This document shows positions 15,904-23,428 of a stretch of DNA of 26,417 nt, in pieces. The stretch is taken from the NCBI GenBank assembly GCA_937875975.1, contig CALEEU010000004.1, positions 1 to 26,417 of the forward strand, read 5' to 3'. The DNA comes from an uncultured Opitutia bacterium (GTDB taxonomy: Bacteria; Verrucomicrobiota; Verrucomicrobiia; Opitutales; UBA953). The position numbers and the translations under genes were made by a program. Position 1 is the first letter of the stretch, and every line of letters begins with the position of its first letter. The notes below the pieces were generated by a model. That model made no database searches. It had not been told where the DNA came from and worked only from the letters and a program-made list of their open reading frames with translations.

Positions 15904-16842
15904 TCAGGCTCCGGGCTTCATTCCCGTCGCCAGAATGGTCTCAAAACACGGCTCTTTGACCTCTTTGGCGACGACCCGGACCTCGGATTGGCGGAAACCC
16001 GCCTCCTCGATCCAGTCATGGAGTTCGTTTTCTTTGAAACCGAGCCAGCGGTCAGCGTAAAGCTCGCGGGCTTTCTCGAAACGATGGGCTCGGAGGTCGA
16101 GGATGAGCAACCGTCCGCCGGGCTTGAGGATACGGAAGGCCTCCGCCAGAGCCAGTCGCGGGTTCTCGGCGTGGTGCAGGGCTTGGCTGAGCAAGGCGAG
16201 GTCGATGCTCCGATCGGGCAGGGGGACTTTCTCGATGTTGCCAAGGATGTAGGTCAGGTTGCGGAGGTGCTCTTTCTTGGCCAAGGCGCGACCGACCTGG
16301 ACCATCCGGGGGGAGTTGTCGACGCAGTGGACGCTCTCGGCTTGGCGGGCCAGCAGGCGCGAGAGCGTGCCGTCGCCGGCGCCGAGGTCGGCGATGCGTA
16401 CCCGGGGCGTAAGCAGGAAGAGCATCTGACCGATCGCTTCCCAGGAGCGTCCCGGGCAGTAGTTGCGGCCGAGGCGGTCGGCCACGAGGTTGAAGTGTTG
16501 CTCAGCTTTTTGGCGGCGCTTCTCGATGATCCGCTGCAAGGAGCGCTGGTCCGCGGCGGACTTGGGCTCGCGTGCGCTGGCGGCGAGGGCGGCGTCCACG
16601 ATGCCGGCGACGCTCGCCGGCAGGTCGCGGGCGAGCGAGTAGAACGATTTCTTACCGTCGCGTCGGTCGTGCACGAGCTGGGCCTTGCGCAGTAACGCCA
16701 GGTGAGTCGAGATGCGTGACTGGGGAAGGCCGAGGATTTCTTGGAGTTCGCCGACAGCCAGCTCGCCGCGGTGAAGCAGGTGGAGCATGCGGGACCGGGT
16801 CGGGTCGGCCAGGAGGCGCAGGGTTTCCCAAGGGTCGGACAT
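15904..16842 (-). CDS. ArsR-family HTH regulator fused to a SAM-dependent methyltransferase
   Basis: A 312-residue two-domain protein. Residues 1-75 form a winged-helix ArsR-type domain (LADPTRSRMLHLLHRGELAV, then recognition helix QSRISTHLALLRKA). The metal-binding cysteines of classical ArsR sensors are absent. After a basic helical linker, residues about 145-260 are a class I Rossmann methyltransferase with motif I DLGAGDG (152-158), the acidic CVDNSP and the post-motif LLSQALHHAENP and LKPGGRLLILDLR of the Methyltransf_11 type. Such fusions occur in many bacteria; the cofactor SAM or its product SAH may act as effector. It stands alone here, 5' of the TPR-Exb cluster and 3' of the greA-type gene, with a terminator before it. 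Target and methyl acceptor are unknown. Confidence 0.88.
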   Translation of the reverse strand: MSDPWETLRLLADPTRSRMLHLLHRGELAVGELQEILGLPQSRISTHLALLRKAQLVHDRRDGKKSFYSLARDLPASVAGIVDAALAASAREPKSAADQRSLQRIIEKRRQKAEQHFNLVADRLGRNYCPGRSWEAIGQMLFLLTPRVRIADLGAGDGTLSRLLARQAESVHCVDNSPRMVQVGRALAKKEHLRNLTYILGNIEKVPLPDRSIDLALLSQALHHAENPRLALAEAFRILKPGGRLLILDLRAHRFEKARELYADRWLGFKENELHDWIEEAGFRQSEVRVVAKEVKEPCFETILATGMKPGA

Positions 16843-16875
16843 GCGGGCAGGTTGGGGTGCGCCGGGGCCCGTGTC

Positions 16876-16904
16876 AAAAGAGGAAGCCCCGTTTCCGGGG
16901 CTTC
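16876..16904 (-). terminator. Intrinsic terminator after the greA-type gene
   Basis: Nine-pair perfect stem GAAGCCCCG (16883-16891) with CGGGGCTTC (16896-16904) and loop TTTC. On the minus strand it is followed by CTCTTTTG, a U-rich tail. It lies 24 bases after the greA-type stop and before the ArsR-methyltransferase ATG, so the latter should have its own promoter. Confidence 0.8.
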
Positions 16905-16928
16905 GTCAGCAGGCCATTCAGCAGGGAC

Positions 16929-18896
16929 TTAGCGCTTATCGACCCAGCGGGTGATGCGGATGACGGTCCAGTTCTCGCCCTTGCCGTTGATGTTCGTCGT
17001 GAAGGTCTCGCCCGTCTTATGGTTGAGGAACTGCTTAGCCAGAGGGGAGATGTACGAGAGGATGTTCTTTTCCGGTTCGCCGTCCCAGGCACCGAGCAGG
17101 TCGTAGGCGAACTCCGTCTGGTCGGAGCCGCGGCGGAGGACCACGCTAGAGCCGACGCTGATGGCGTCCGTGTTGGCTTCCTTGAAGTCGGTGACCTTGG
17201 CCTTCTTCAGCAGCGCGTCGAGCTCGGCGCGACGGGCGGCGAGGGTGTCATGGTCCTGGCGGGCCATCTTGTATTCGGAATTTTCCTTCAAGTCGCCGTG
17301 CTCCTTGGCGATCTGGATGGCTTCCTTGACCGCGGGGAGGCGCACCTTGACGATGTCCTCGAGCTCGCGCTCCTTTACTTCCTTCGAGTGCTTGGAGACG
17401 AGGAGTTCCTTTTCCTCGGCTTCGGAGCCGGAATGCTTGGACTTGGCGAGGCGCTGGACGTGCGGCTCGATCTTGGCGAGGCGGGAGAGGAGGGCCTTCT
17501 TGGTCATCTCGTCGAAGCCCTGGCTGCTCATCATCGTGCGGGTGAGGTCGAAGATGGTCTCGCTGTCGGCCTTCTTGCCGTCGGCGGGGACCAGGATGTT
17601 GGCGATGAGCTCCTTGTCCTTGATGAGTTCGTTGGCGAGCGGGATGCGGGCCGTGGAGTTGGACTCGAGGGATTCGGTGTCGATCGAGGAGAGGATGGCG
17701 CCGAGCAACGAGGGGTTGATCAGGCGGCCGACGATGTCGGCGTACTTCTTCGAGTCGCGGTTCTTGATGACCCAGATGATGACCGGGGCGCGCAGTTCGC
17801 GGGTCTCGAGCCACTGGGCGAAGCGGGCGGAGACGGCGGCGGCGAGTTCCTGGTCGCAGAGGTAGGCGATCGATTCGGAGACGAGCTTGGCGGAGCCGCT
17901 CTTGGTGCCGCCGATATCGCGGTTGCGGAGCAGGTCGAAGGCGCGTTCGGACCAGTTGTCGCCGTGGTGGGCGCGCACGAGGTCGAGCAGGCTGCGGATC
18001 TTCTCGGTAGTGTGCGGGATGTTCAGCGCGACGAAGGCGAGGTCGCTTTCGGTGCAGAGGGCGATGATTTCCGAGGCCGTCGGGCTGACGGTTTCGACGT
18101 TCTCCACCGAAGAGCGGAAGAACTTATCGCGGTTCCAGATGCCGCCGAGGATGGCGGGGAGATTGTCGCGCTTGCGGGCGGTTTCGAGTTTCTTGATTTC
18201 CTTCGCGAGGTCGGCGGAGACCTTCTCGAGGTTGGCGGCGGTGGCGGCGGAGCGGGTCTCCGAGGAGGCGCAATCGGCGAGTTCTTCGAGGAGGATGAGC
18301 TTACGTTCGAAATTAGGGGCGCCTTCGTACTGGGCGAAGAGGTCTTCACCGAGGTCCTTGGGGGCTTCGAGCAGGGCGTAGAGGCCGCCTTTACGCTCGG
18401 GGACGAGGATGGCGCGATCCTTGCGGAGGGCGGCGCGAGCCTTGGTCCACCAGGCCTTGAAGGAGGTGGCGCGATCCTTGCCGGCAGGCAGGGAGGCGAA
18501 ATAGACGCGGTCGAGGTTGGCTTCGAGGGCGTAAGAGGTGCACTCGCCAGTGGGGTATTCGGCGAGGAGAGCCTTCACGACGCCGGCAGGGTCGTTGGCT
18601 ACCATGTTGGCGATCTCGGCCTTGGTGGTGTCGCCGTAGGCCTTGGCCACGACGCCGTTAGGATTGATGACCTCGATCTTGCCGAGGAAGAAGGCGGCAT
18701 CCATGACGTGGGCCTTCTTGTTCTGTTCAGGGAAATCGACGGTGAGGCGCTTGGTGGCTTCGTCGTAGGCGCGGATGACGCCGATACCCCAAGCTTGGTG
18801 GAGGCAGAAGGCCGGCTGACCCGTGGCGACCAAGTCGATGGCGGCCTGCAGGGAGTTGATTTTACCACCTTGTGGGTTGAGTGCCTTGTTGCTCAT
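16929..18896 (-). CDS. GreA/GreB-type transcript-cleavage factor with a ~500-residue N-terminal extension
   Basis: The last ~150 residues of this 655-aa protein are a GreA/GreB factor. The coiled-coil hairpin carries AKEHGDLKENSEYK with the tip acidic pair D535 and E538, matching E. coli GreA D41/E44 needed for RNA cleavage in backtracked RNA polymerase, followed by the FKBP-like C domain (residues about 575-655, SPLAKQFLNHKTGE). E. coli GreA has only 158 residues. The extension is helical with no clear enzyme motif, except a small beta-type segment near residues 30-75 with HQAWGIGVI and LTVDFP. Long GreA proteins of about 700 residues are known in Chlamydiae, which fits a PVC-group host. I chose ATG 18896; an upstream in-frame start adds nine residues. 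A terminator follows. Confidence 0.88.
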   Translation of the reverse strand: MSNKALNPQGGKINSLQAAIDLVATGQPAFCLHQAWGIGVIRAYDEATKRLTVDFPEQNKKAHVMDAAFFLGKIEVINPNGVVAKAYGDTTKAEIANMVANDPAGVVKALLAEYPTGECTSYALEANLDRVYFASLPAGKDRATSFKAWWTKARAALRKDRAILVPERKGGLYALLEAPKDLGEDLFAQYEGAPNFERKLILLEELADCASSETRSAATAANLEKVSADLAKEIKKLETARKRDNLPAILGGIWNRDKFFRSSVENVETVSPTASEIIALCTESDLAFVALNIPHTTEKIRSLLDLVRAHHGDNWSERAFDLLRNRDIGGTKSGSAKLVSESIAYLCDQELAAAVSARFAQWLETRELRAPVIIWVIKNRDSKKYADIVGRLINPSLLGAILSSIDTESLESNSTARIPLANELIKDKELIANILVPADGKKADSETIFDLTRTMMSSQGFDEMTKKALLSRLAKIEPHVQRLAKSKHSGSEAEEKELLVSKHSKEVKERELEDIVKVRLPAVKEAIQIAKEHGDLKENSEYKMARQDHDTLAARRAELDALLKKAKVTDFKEANTDAISVGSSVVLRRGSDQTEFAYDLLGAWDGEPEKNILSYISPLAKQFLNHKTGETFTTNINGKGENWTVIRITRWVDKR

Positions 18897-18996
18897 TGCA
18901 AAAGTGGGTTTTGGGCATAACAATTCTCACTTGCAAGCAGGAAGGCGGGGGGCTTTGGGGTCTATGCCTCGACAGTCCTCCTGACCTGCGTCCCAC

Positions 18997-20127
18997 ATGG
19001 CCTTTAAGCCCGAAAAACCCTCAATCCACGGCGAAACTCCCGAGACCCTCGGCGAGCGCTTGGTCGCGGACGGCCACCCCCGCTACCGGGCTGGTCAGGT
19101 CTTCGAATGGCTGTACCCGCGCCGGGCCGAGACCCCGGAGGCGATGACCAACCTCCCCGCCAACCTCCGGGCCTGGCTTCTGGCCAATTATGACTTCGAG
19201 GCGACCAGCCTCGTTCAGCGTAAGGCCTCCTCCGACGTCACCCAGAAGATCCTCCAGCGCCTCCGGGACGGCTCCCTCATCGAGACCGTCATCATCCGGG
19301 CCCCGATGGAGGGGGTGGGGCAGGAGAAGTCCCGCCGGACGATCTGCATCTCGACCCAGGTCGGCTGTGCCTATGGGTGTAAATTCTGCGCCTCGGGTCT
19401 CGAGGGCTGGAAGCGCGATCTCTCGATCGGCGAAATCGTCTCCCAGCTGGTTCAGGTCTGCCGGATTGAGGACAAGACGGATCCCGCCCGCGCCGCCGAA
19501 GGCCTGGCGTCCTTCGACAATATCGTGGTGATGGGGATGGGTGAGCCGCTGGCCAACTACGAGAACCTGATGTCCGCACTCCGCATCGTGAACGCGCCCT
19601 GGGGCTTTGGCTTCGGCGCGCGTCGCGTCACGATCTCCACTTCGGGCGTGGTCCCCAAGATCCTCAAGCTCGCCGAGGAGCCGCTGGGCTTCCGCCTTGC
19701 CATCAGTTTGCACGGCGCGACCAACGAGGTCCGTGACCAGATCATGCCGGTGAACAAGAAGTTCCCGCTCGAGGAACTCATCCCCGCGGCGAAGGCCTTC
19801 GCCCGTAAGCACGGTCGGATGCTGACCTTGGAATTCATCCTCATCGAGGACATCAACGACTCGCTCGAGCAGGCCAAGAAGCTCGCCGTCATCGCCCGTG
19901 AACTCCACGCGCACGTCAATCTCATCCCGTATAACAAGGTCGAAGGCCTGCCGTGGGTGCGCCCGTCTCTGACGCGCCAGGATCGCTTCGTGAAGGAACT
20001 CCGCGCGCTCGGCGTGACGGCGACGCTCCGTCGCGAGAAGGGGCACGATATCGACGCGGCCTGCGGTCAGTTGCGCCTCCAGACGGAGAAGGCCCAGAGC
20101 GCCAATCCCCCGCCCGCCGCGGCTTAG
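18997..20127 (+). CDS. rlmN: Dual-specificity 23S rRNA/tRNA adenine-C2 methyltransferase RlmN
   Basis: Radical-SAM enzyme that methylates C2 of A2503 in 23S rRNA and of A37 in some tRNAs. The 376-residue product has the [4Fe-4S] motif CAYGCKFC (C124, C128, C131), the mechanistic cysteines C117 (in CISTQVGC) and C356 (in DAACGQL), the GMGEPLANY motif and the TISTSG and ISLHGATNEVR stretches, all typical of RlmN. An N-terminal helical domain (1-100) binds RNA. The A2503 methylation affects ribosomal accuracy and sensitivity to peptidyl-transferase drugs. Plus strand, divergent from the greA-type gene and ending in overlapping stop codons with rpe. No Shine-Dalgarno is seen before the ATG. Confidence 0.97.
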   Translation: MAFKPEKPSIHGETPETLGERLVADGHPRYRAGQVFEWLYPRRAETPEAMTNLPANLRAWLLANYDFEATSLVQRKASSDVTQKILQRLRDGSLIETVIIRAPMEGVGQEKSRRTICISTQVGCAYGCKFCASGLEGWKRDLSIGEIVSQLVQVCRIEDKTDPARAAEGLASFDNIVVMGMGEPLANYENLMSALRIVNAPWGFGFGARRVTISTSGVVPKILKLAEEPLGFRLAISLHGATNEVRDQIMPVNKKFPLEELIPAAKAFARKHGRMLTLEFILIEDINDSLEQAKKLAVIARELHAHVNLIPYNKVEGLPWVRPSLTRQDRFVKELRALGVTATLRREKGHDIDAACGQLRLQTEKAQSANPPPAAA

Positions 20128-20774
20128 GCCGTCAGGGCGGCGGCGAAGGCCTTGCGGTCCGGCGCCTTGAAGAAAGCCGTGCCCGCGACGAACGTATCCG
20201 CCCCCGCCTCGCGGCAGCGGAGGCCAGTCTCGACGTTGATGCCGCCGTCGACCTCGAGGCGGAAGTGCGCGCCGCGCTTCGCGCGTTCGGCGGCGAGGAA
20301 ACGGATGCTGTCGAGGACGGAAGGGATGAACGGCTGTCCGCCGAAGCCGGGGAAGACCGTCATGCAAAGTACGAGATCAACGGAGTCGAGGTAAGGCAGC
20401 AGGCGGCGCGGATCGGCATCGGGGTTCATGGCGATGCCGGCTGATAGTCCCGCGGCCTTGATGGCGGCGATGGTCTTGGCGACGTCGTGGTCGGCCTCGA
20501 CATGCACCGTAAGGCGTTCGGCTCCGGCCCGGGCGAAGGCCTCGACGTAGCGGTCAGGGTGGCTGAGCATCAGGTGCACATCGAAGTGCAGCGTCGTCAG
20601 CGGACGCAGGTCGGCGACGACCTGCGGGCCGAAGCTGATGTTGGGCACGAAGTGCCCGTCCATGATGTCGATATGCAGCCAGGTCAGGCCGGCTTCCTCC
20701 ACCGTGCGCACACCCTGCGCGAACGCGCCGTGATTGGCGGCGAGCAAGGAAGGGGCGACGACGGCGGGGTTCAT
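20124..20774 (-). CDS. rpe: Ribulose-phosphate 3-epimerase
   Basis: Interconverts D-ribulose 5-phosphate and D-xylulose 5-phosphate in the pentose phosphate pathway. The 216-residue TIM-barrel protein shows PSLLAAN at the N-terminus, the metal-binding HIDIMDGHFVPN, the HLML strand, FPGFGGQPF (a variant of the usual NPGFGGQ) and VDGGIN. I use ATG 20774 rather than an upstream TTG at 20783, because homologues begin with this segment. It follows the LptE-like gene by two bases and ends in a four-base stop overlap with rlmN on the other strand. Last gene of the fabH-TPR-lptE-rpe group. The same pathway supplies sedoheptulose 7-phosphate for LPS heptose, consistent with the gmhB-like gene nearby. 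Confidence 0.96.
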   Translation of the reverse strand: MNPAVVAPSLLAANHGAFAQGVRTVEEAGLTWLHIDIMDGHFVPNISFGPQVVADLRPLTTLHFDVHLMLSHPDRYVEAFARAGAERLTVHVEADHDVAKTIAAIKAAGLSAGIAMNPDADPRRLLPYLDSVDLVLCMTVFPGFGGQPFIPSVLDSIRFLAAERAKRGAHFRLEVDGGINVETGLRCREAGADTFVAGTAFFKAPDRKAFAAALTA

Positions 20775-20776
20775 GC

Positions 20777-21265
20777 TTACCAAGCGGTGGTCGCGGCTTC
20801 GCGGATCTGCGAAGCGATGTCTCCGAAGAGCGTCGGCCCGAGGCTGAGTTCCTCGGCAGCGGGATCACCAGAGACCTGAAGGGTGGCGATCGATCTGAAG
20901 GTACGGTCCTTGAAGAGCACGCGCTTGCCGCCGTCGGTCGTCAGGGTGCAGCGCACCTCGAAGCTCACGCGATAGCTCGTAAAAGCGTAGGCATCACCGG
21001 TCTTGGTGGTGAACCCGTCGCGCTGATAGCGCGTGACTTCGGTCTCGAGTCGGGCTTCGCCAGGGCCGACCTTCACGCGAGGGTCGCCGGCGAGGGCTTC
21101 GATGATCTTGCTGTGCAGCACGGCGTGCGTACCGGTGCGGGCGGTAGAGTTGCGGATGGCAGCGACTTCGACGCTGCGGAAGGCGGGCTTGGGGCCGCCG
21201 AGGCGATAGGCGGAGCAGCCGGCGAGGACGGTAGCTGCAATGAGCGCGACGAAGAATCGCTTCAT
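20777..21265 (-). CDS. LptE-like LPS-assembly lipoprotein
   Basis: A 162-residue predicted outer-membrane lipoprotein: signal peptide MKRFFVALIAATVLAGC with lipobox LAGC (Cys17), then GYRLGG-like SAYRLGGPKP, SVEVAAIRNSTAR and TEVTRYQRDGF, a pattern typical of the LptE/RlpB-like family that plugs the LptD barrel in lipopolysaccharide transport. The ATG at 21265 has the best Shine-Dalgarno in the window, GGGAGGAG (21273-21280), seven bases upstream, and overlaps the preceding TPR gene stop as ATGA, so the two are translationally coupled. LptD is not in the window. The family call rests on overall pattern, so identity is probable and not certain. Confidence 0.75.
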   Translation of the reverse strand: MKRFFVALIAATVLAGCSAYRLGGPKPAFRSVEVAAIRNSTARTGTHAVLHSKIIEALAGDPRVKVGPGEARLETEVTRYQRDGFTTKTGDAYAFTSYRVSFEVRCTLTTDGGKRVLFKDRTFRSIATLQVSGDPAAEELSLGPTLFGDIASQIREAATTAW

Positions 21266-22383
21266 CGGCGATCTCCTCCCGTGGCAGGCTTCGGCTCTTC
21301 CTTCTTGAAGCCGAGACCATCGAGGTCTCCACCGACGGCCTGCGGCTTGACTTCGGCGGCGGTGCGCGGGCGCGGATAGGAGCCGAGCAGTCGGTCGGCA
21401 AAGGTCTTCGGAGGATTGGGGTCCTTCTGGATGCGGGCGAGAAGTTCTTCGGCTTCCTTGGACGCGGCCGATTCCGGAGCGATGTTGCGGCAAGCGTTGG
21501 CCATCAGCTTGGCGGCTTCAGGATTATTGCGGTCGAAGAAGTAGAACTTGGCGAGATTGAGGCGGGCGCGGGCGGCGCGATCGCGGAGGAGGGCGATCTG
21601 TTCGATGGCCTGCTTGGCGCGCGGGTCGTTGGGGAACTGGTCAGCCAGCGTGCGCCAATGGTCGGCGGCTTCGATCGTGGTGGCTTGGTCCCAGGCTGGT
21701 CCGAGTGACTCCTTGGAACGCATCGTGGCGAGCATTTCGAGGCCTTCGGCGGCGAACTTGGAGGTGGGATAATCGCTGACGAGACGTTCGAGGGCCTCGA
21801 TCGTCTTCGCATCATTGCCGCCCTCTTGGCCAAGGCGGGCCGTGCGGATGAGGCTTTCGTCGGCGTACGGGCCATTGGGCGCGAGGCGGAGGGTCTTCTG
21901 CCAGAGGGCAATCGCGCCTTGGGGGTCGCGGAACCAAGGGAACCAGCCGCCGAGCTTGCGGCGTTCGCCAGCGGCGAGACGGTTCGCGATCTCGAACTGC
22001 AGTTTCACGGCATCACCGAAACCCGCGAAGCTCGAGTGGCGGGCGTAGAGGTCGTCAATCAGTTCGGTAGCAGTCTCGAATTCATGGCGCGCTGCATGGA
22101 GACGGGCGCGCTCGAGGATGGCGACAGCCTCGGCTTCGGTGCCGGCGTTGGCTTCGCCGATGATGGACCATTCTTTGATGGCGGTGCCTGCATTACCGTC
22201 TTCGGCGGACTGGGAGGCGCGGTTCATCGCGAGCAGCACGATGGGCAGGCGTTCAGCGGGGACGACGTCGTTCGTCGTGCCGGGCTTGACGCGCCACGTC
22301 CCCTCGAAGTGGACGTATTCCGCTTGAGCGATGGGACCGTGCAAGAGCGCGACGGCGAGGAGGGTTTTAGCGAGGTGGTTCAT
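21262..22383 (-). CDS. Secreted TPR protein (tol-pal/BamD-like repeats)
   Basis: A 373-residue protein with a Sec signal peptide (MNHLAKTLLAVALLHGPIAQA, cut before EYVHFEGTW). Helical repeats of TPR type follow, for example GAIALWQKTLRLAPNGPYADESLIRTARLG, AKTIEALERLVSDYPTSKFAAEGLEML and ARLNLAKFYFFDRNNPEAAKLM, reminiscent of BamD or YbgF-like outer-membrane assembly proteins. It lacks a lipobox, so unlike BamD it is probably soluble in the periplasm. The frame is open upstream but the ATG at 22383 gives the signal peptide; it overlaps the end of fabH by 17 bases. It is translationally coupled to the LptE-like gene downstream, pointing to a role in the outer membrane. Confidence 0.82.
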   Translation of the reverse strand: MNHLAKTLLAVALLHGPIAQAEYVHFEGTWRVKPGTTNDVVPAERLPIVLLAMNRASQSAEDGNAGTAIKEWSIIGEANAGTEAEAVAILERARLHAARHEFETATELIDDLYARHSSFAGFGDAVKLQFEIANRLAAGERRKLGGWFPWFRDPQGAIALWQKTLRLAPNGPYADESLIRTARLGQEGGNDAKTIEALERLVSDYPTSKFAAEGLEMLATMRSKESLGPAWDQATTIEAADHWRTLADQFPNDPRAKQAIEQIALLRDRAARARLNLAKFYFFDRNNPEAAKLMANACRNIAPESAASKEAEELLARIQKDPNPPKTFADRLLGSYPRPRTAAEVKPQAVGGDLDGLGFKKEEPKPATGGDRR

Positions 22384-23380
22384 GCCAGCGGAGAAGGGTT
22401 GCGCCCCAGGTGAGACCGGCGCCGAAGGCGACGATGAGGACGAGGTCGCCGTGCTTGATCTTGCCGTCTTTCCAGGCTTCTTCAAGCGCGAGAGGGATCG
22501 AGGCCGCGGACGTGTTACCGTAGCGCTCGAGGTTTGAGGGGAAGCGGTCCATGCCCACGTTGAGCTGGCTCGCGACGGCCTCCAGAATCCGGCTGTTCGC
22601 TTGGTGCGGGATGAACCACGCGACCTGTTCCGATCTCACGTCGCACTTGGCGAGGACGCGTTCGCAGGATTCGGCCATGACGCGCACGGCGTGGCGGAAG
22701 ACTTCCTTGCCGTTCATCCGTAGGAAGTGCTTGCCGTCGCGGAGGGAGTCCGCGGTCGCAGGGGCGGCGGAGCCTCCGCCGGCGCAATGCAGGAGCTCGG
22801 CGTTATTGCCGTCGGCTCCGAGCAGGTTGCCGAGCAGGCCGACGTTCTTCTCCGGGGTGGTCTCCAGCAGGACGGCGCCGGCGCCGTCGCCGAAGAGCAC
22901 GCAGGTCGTTCGGTCCGACCAATCCACCACGCTGGAAAGTTTCTCGGCGCCGACGACGAGGGTGCGGCGATAGGCGCCCGAGCGCATCATGTCCTTGGCG
23001 ACCTGGAGGGCATAGACGAAGCCTGAGCAGGCGGCGGAGACATCGAAGCAGGGGATGTCACGGCGGAGGCCGAGTTTGGCCTGAAGGAGGCAGGCCGTGG
23101 ACGGGAAGGGTACATCCGGCGTCATCGTGGCGACGATGAGCAGGTCGACGTCGGCCGGGGTCAGCCCGGCGCGTTCGAGAGCCTTGGCGGCGGCCTTCGC
23201 ACCCATGTCCGAAGGGTTCTCGCCCGGGGCGGCGATGCGTCGTTCGGCGATACCGGAACGTGTCTTGATCCACTCGTCGGAGGTATCCACCATCGTGGAC
23301 AGTTCGGCATTGGTGAGCTTGCGTTCCGGAGTGTGGACCCCGATGGCCCGAATGAAGACTGAAAGCTCAGCGCTGCTCAT
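22367..23380 (-). CDS. fabH: 3-oxoacyl-[ACP] synthase III
   Basis: KAS III starts fatty-acid chains by condensing acetyl-CoA with malonyl-ACP. The 337-residue thiolase-fold enzyme has the Cys-His-Asn triad: C118 in DVSAACSGF, H259 in WFIPHQAN and N289 in RYGNTSAAS. Length is usual. It follows plsX by 48 bases, as in many bacteria, and overlaps the start of the downstream TPR gene. The pairing fits coordination of fatty-acid initiation with phospholipid synthesis. No Shine-Dalgarno before its ATG; a weak hairpin with a TCTTTTC tail lies between plsX and fabH. Confidence 0.97.
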   Translation of the reverse strand: MSSAELSVFIRAIGVHTPERKLTNAELSTMVDTSDEWIKTRSGIAERRIAAPGENPSDMGAKAAAKALERAGLTPADVDLLIVATMTPDVPFPSTACLLQAKLGLRRDIPCFDVSAACSGFVYALQVAKDMMRSGAYRRTLVVGAEKLSSVVDWSDRTTCVLFGDGAGAVLLETTPEKNVGLLGNLLGADGNNAELLHCAGGGSAAPATADSLRDGKHFLRMNGKEVFRHAVRVMAESCERVLAKCDVRSEQVAWFIPHQANSRILEAVASQLNVGMDRFPSNLERYGNTSAASIPLALEEAWKDGKIKHGDLVLIVAFGAGLTWGATLLRWHEPPR

Positions 23381-23391
23381 CGATGCGTGAG

Positions 23392-23416
23392 AAAAGACCC
23401 CTTGGGCGGGGAAGGG
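23392..23416 (-). terminator. Weak hairpin with U-tail between plsX and fabH
   Basis: Minus-strand stem CCCTT/AAGGG (23412-23416 and 23399-23403) with an eight-base C-rich loop, followed by GTCTTTTC. Five pairs is weak; it could attenuate transcription between plsX and fabH or mean nothing. Confidence 0.25.
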
Positions 23417-23428
23417 AACACTAAAACC

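Noticed and set aside
16843..16928. SAH or SAM riboswitch before the ArsR-methyltransferase gene
   Set aside because: The gap is only 86 bases and is mostly taken by the greA terminator; no riboswitch core was recognised.
16572..18920. A 782-codon plus-strand open frame opposite the greA-type gene
   Set aside because: Its opposite strand encodes conserved GreA and ArsR domains across both genes and a terminator; the product is compositionally biased.
18897..18996. Strong divergent promoters between the greA-type gene and rlmN
   Set aside because: A TGTTATGCC resembling an extended -10 exists on the minus strand, but no convincing -35 or plus-strand promoter was found, so none is annotated.
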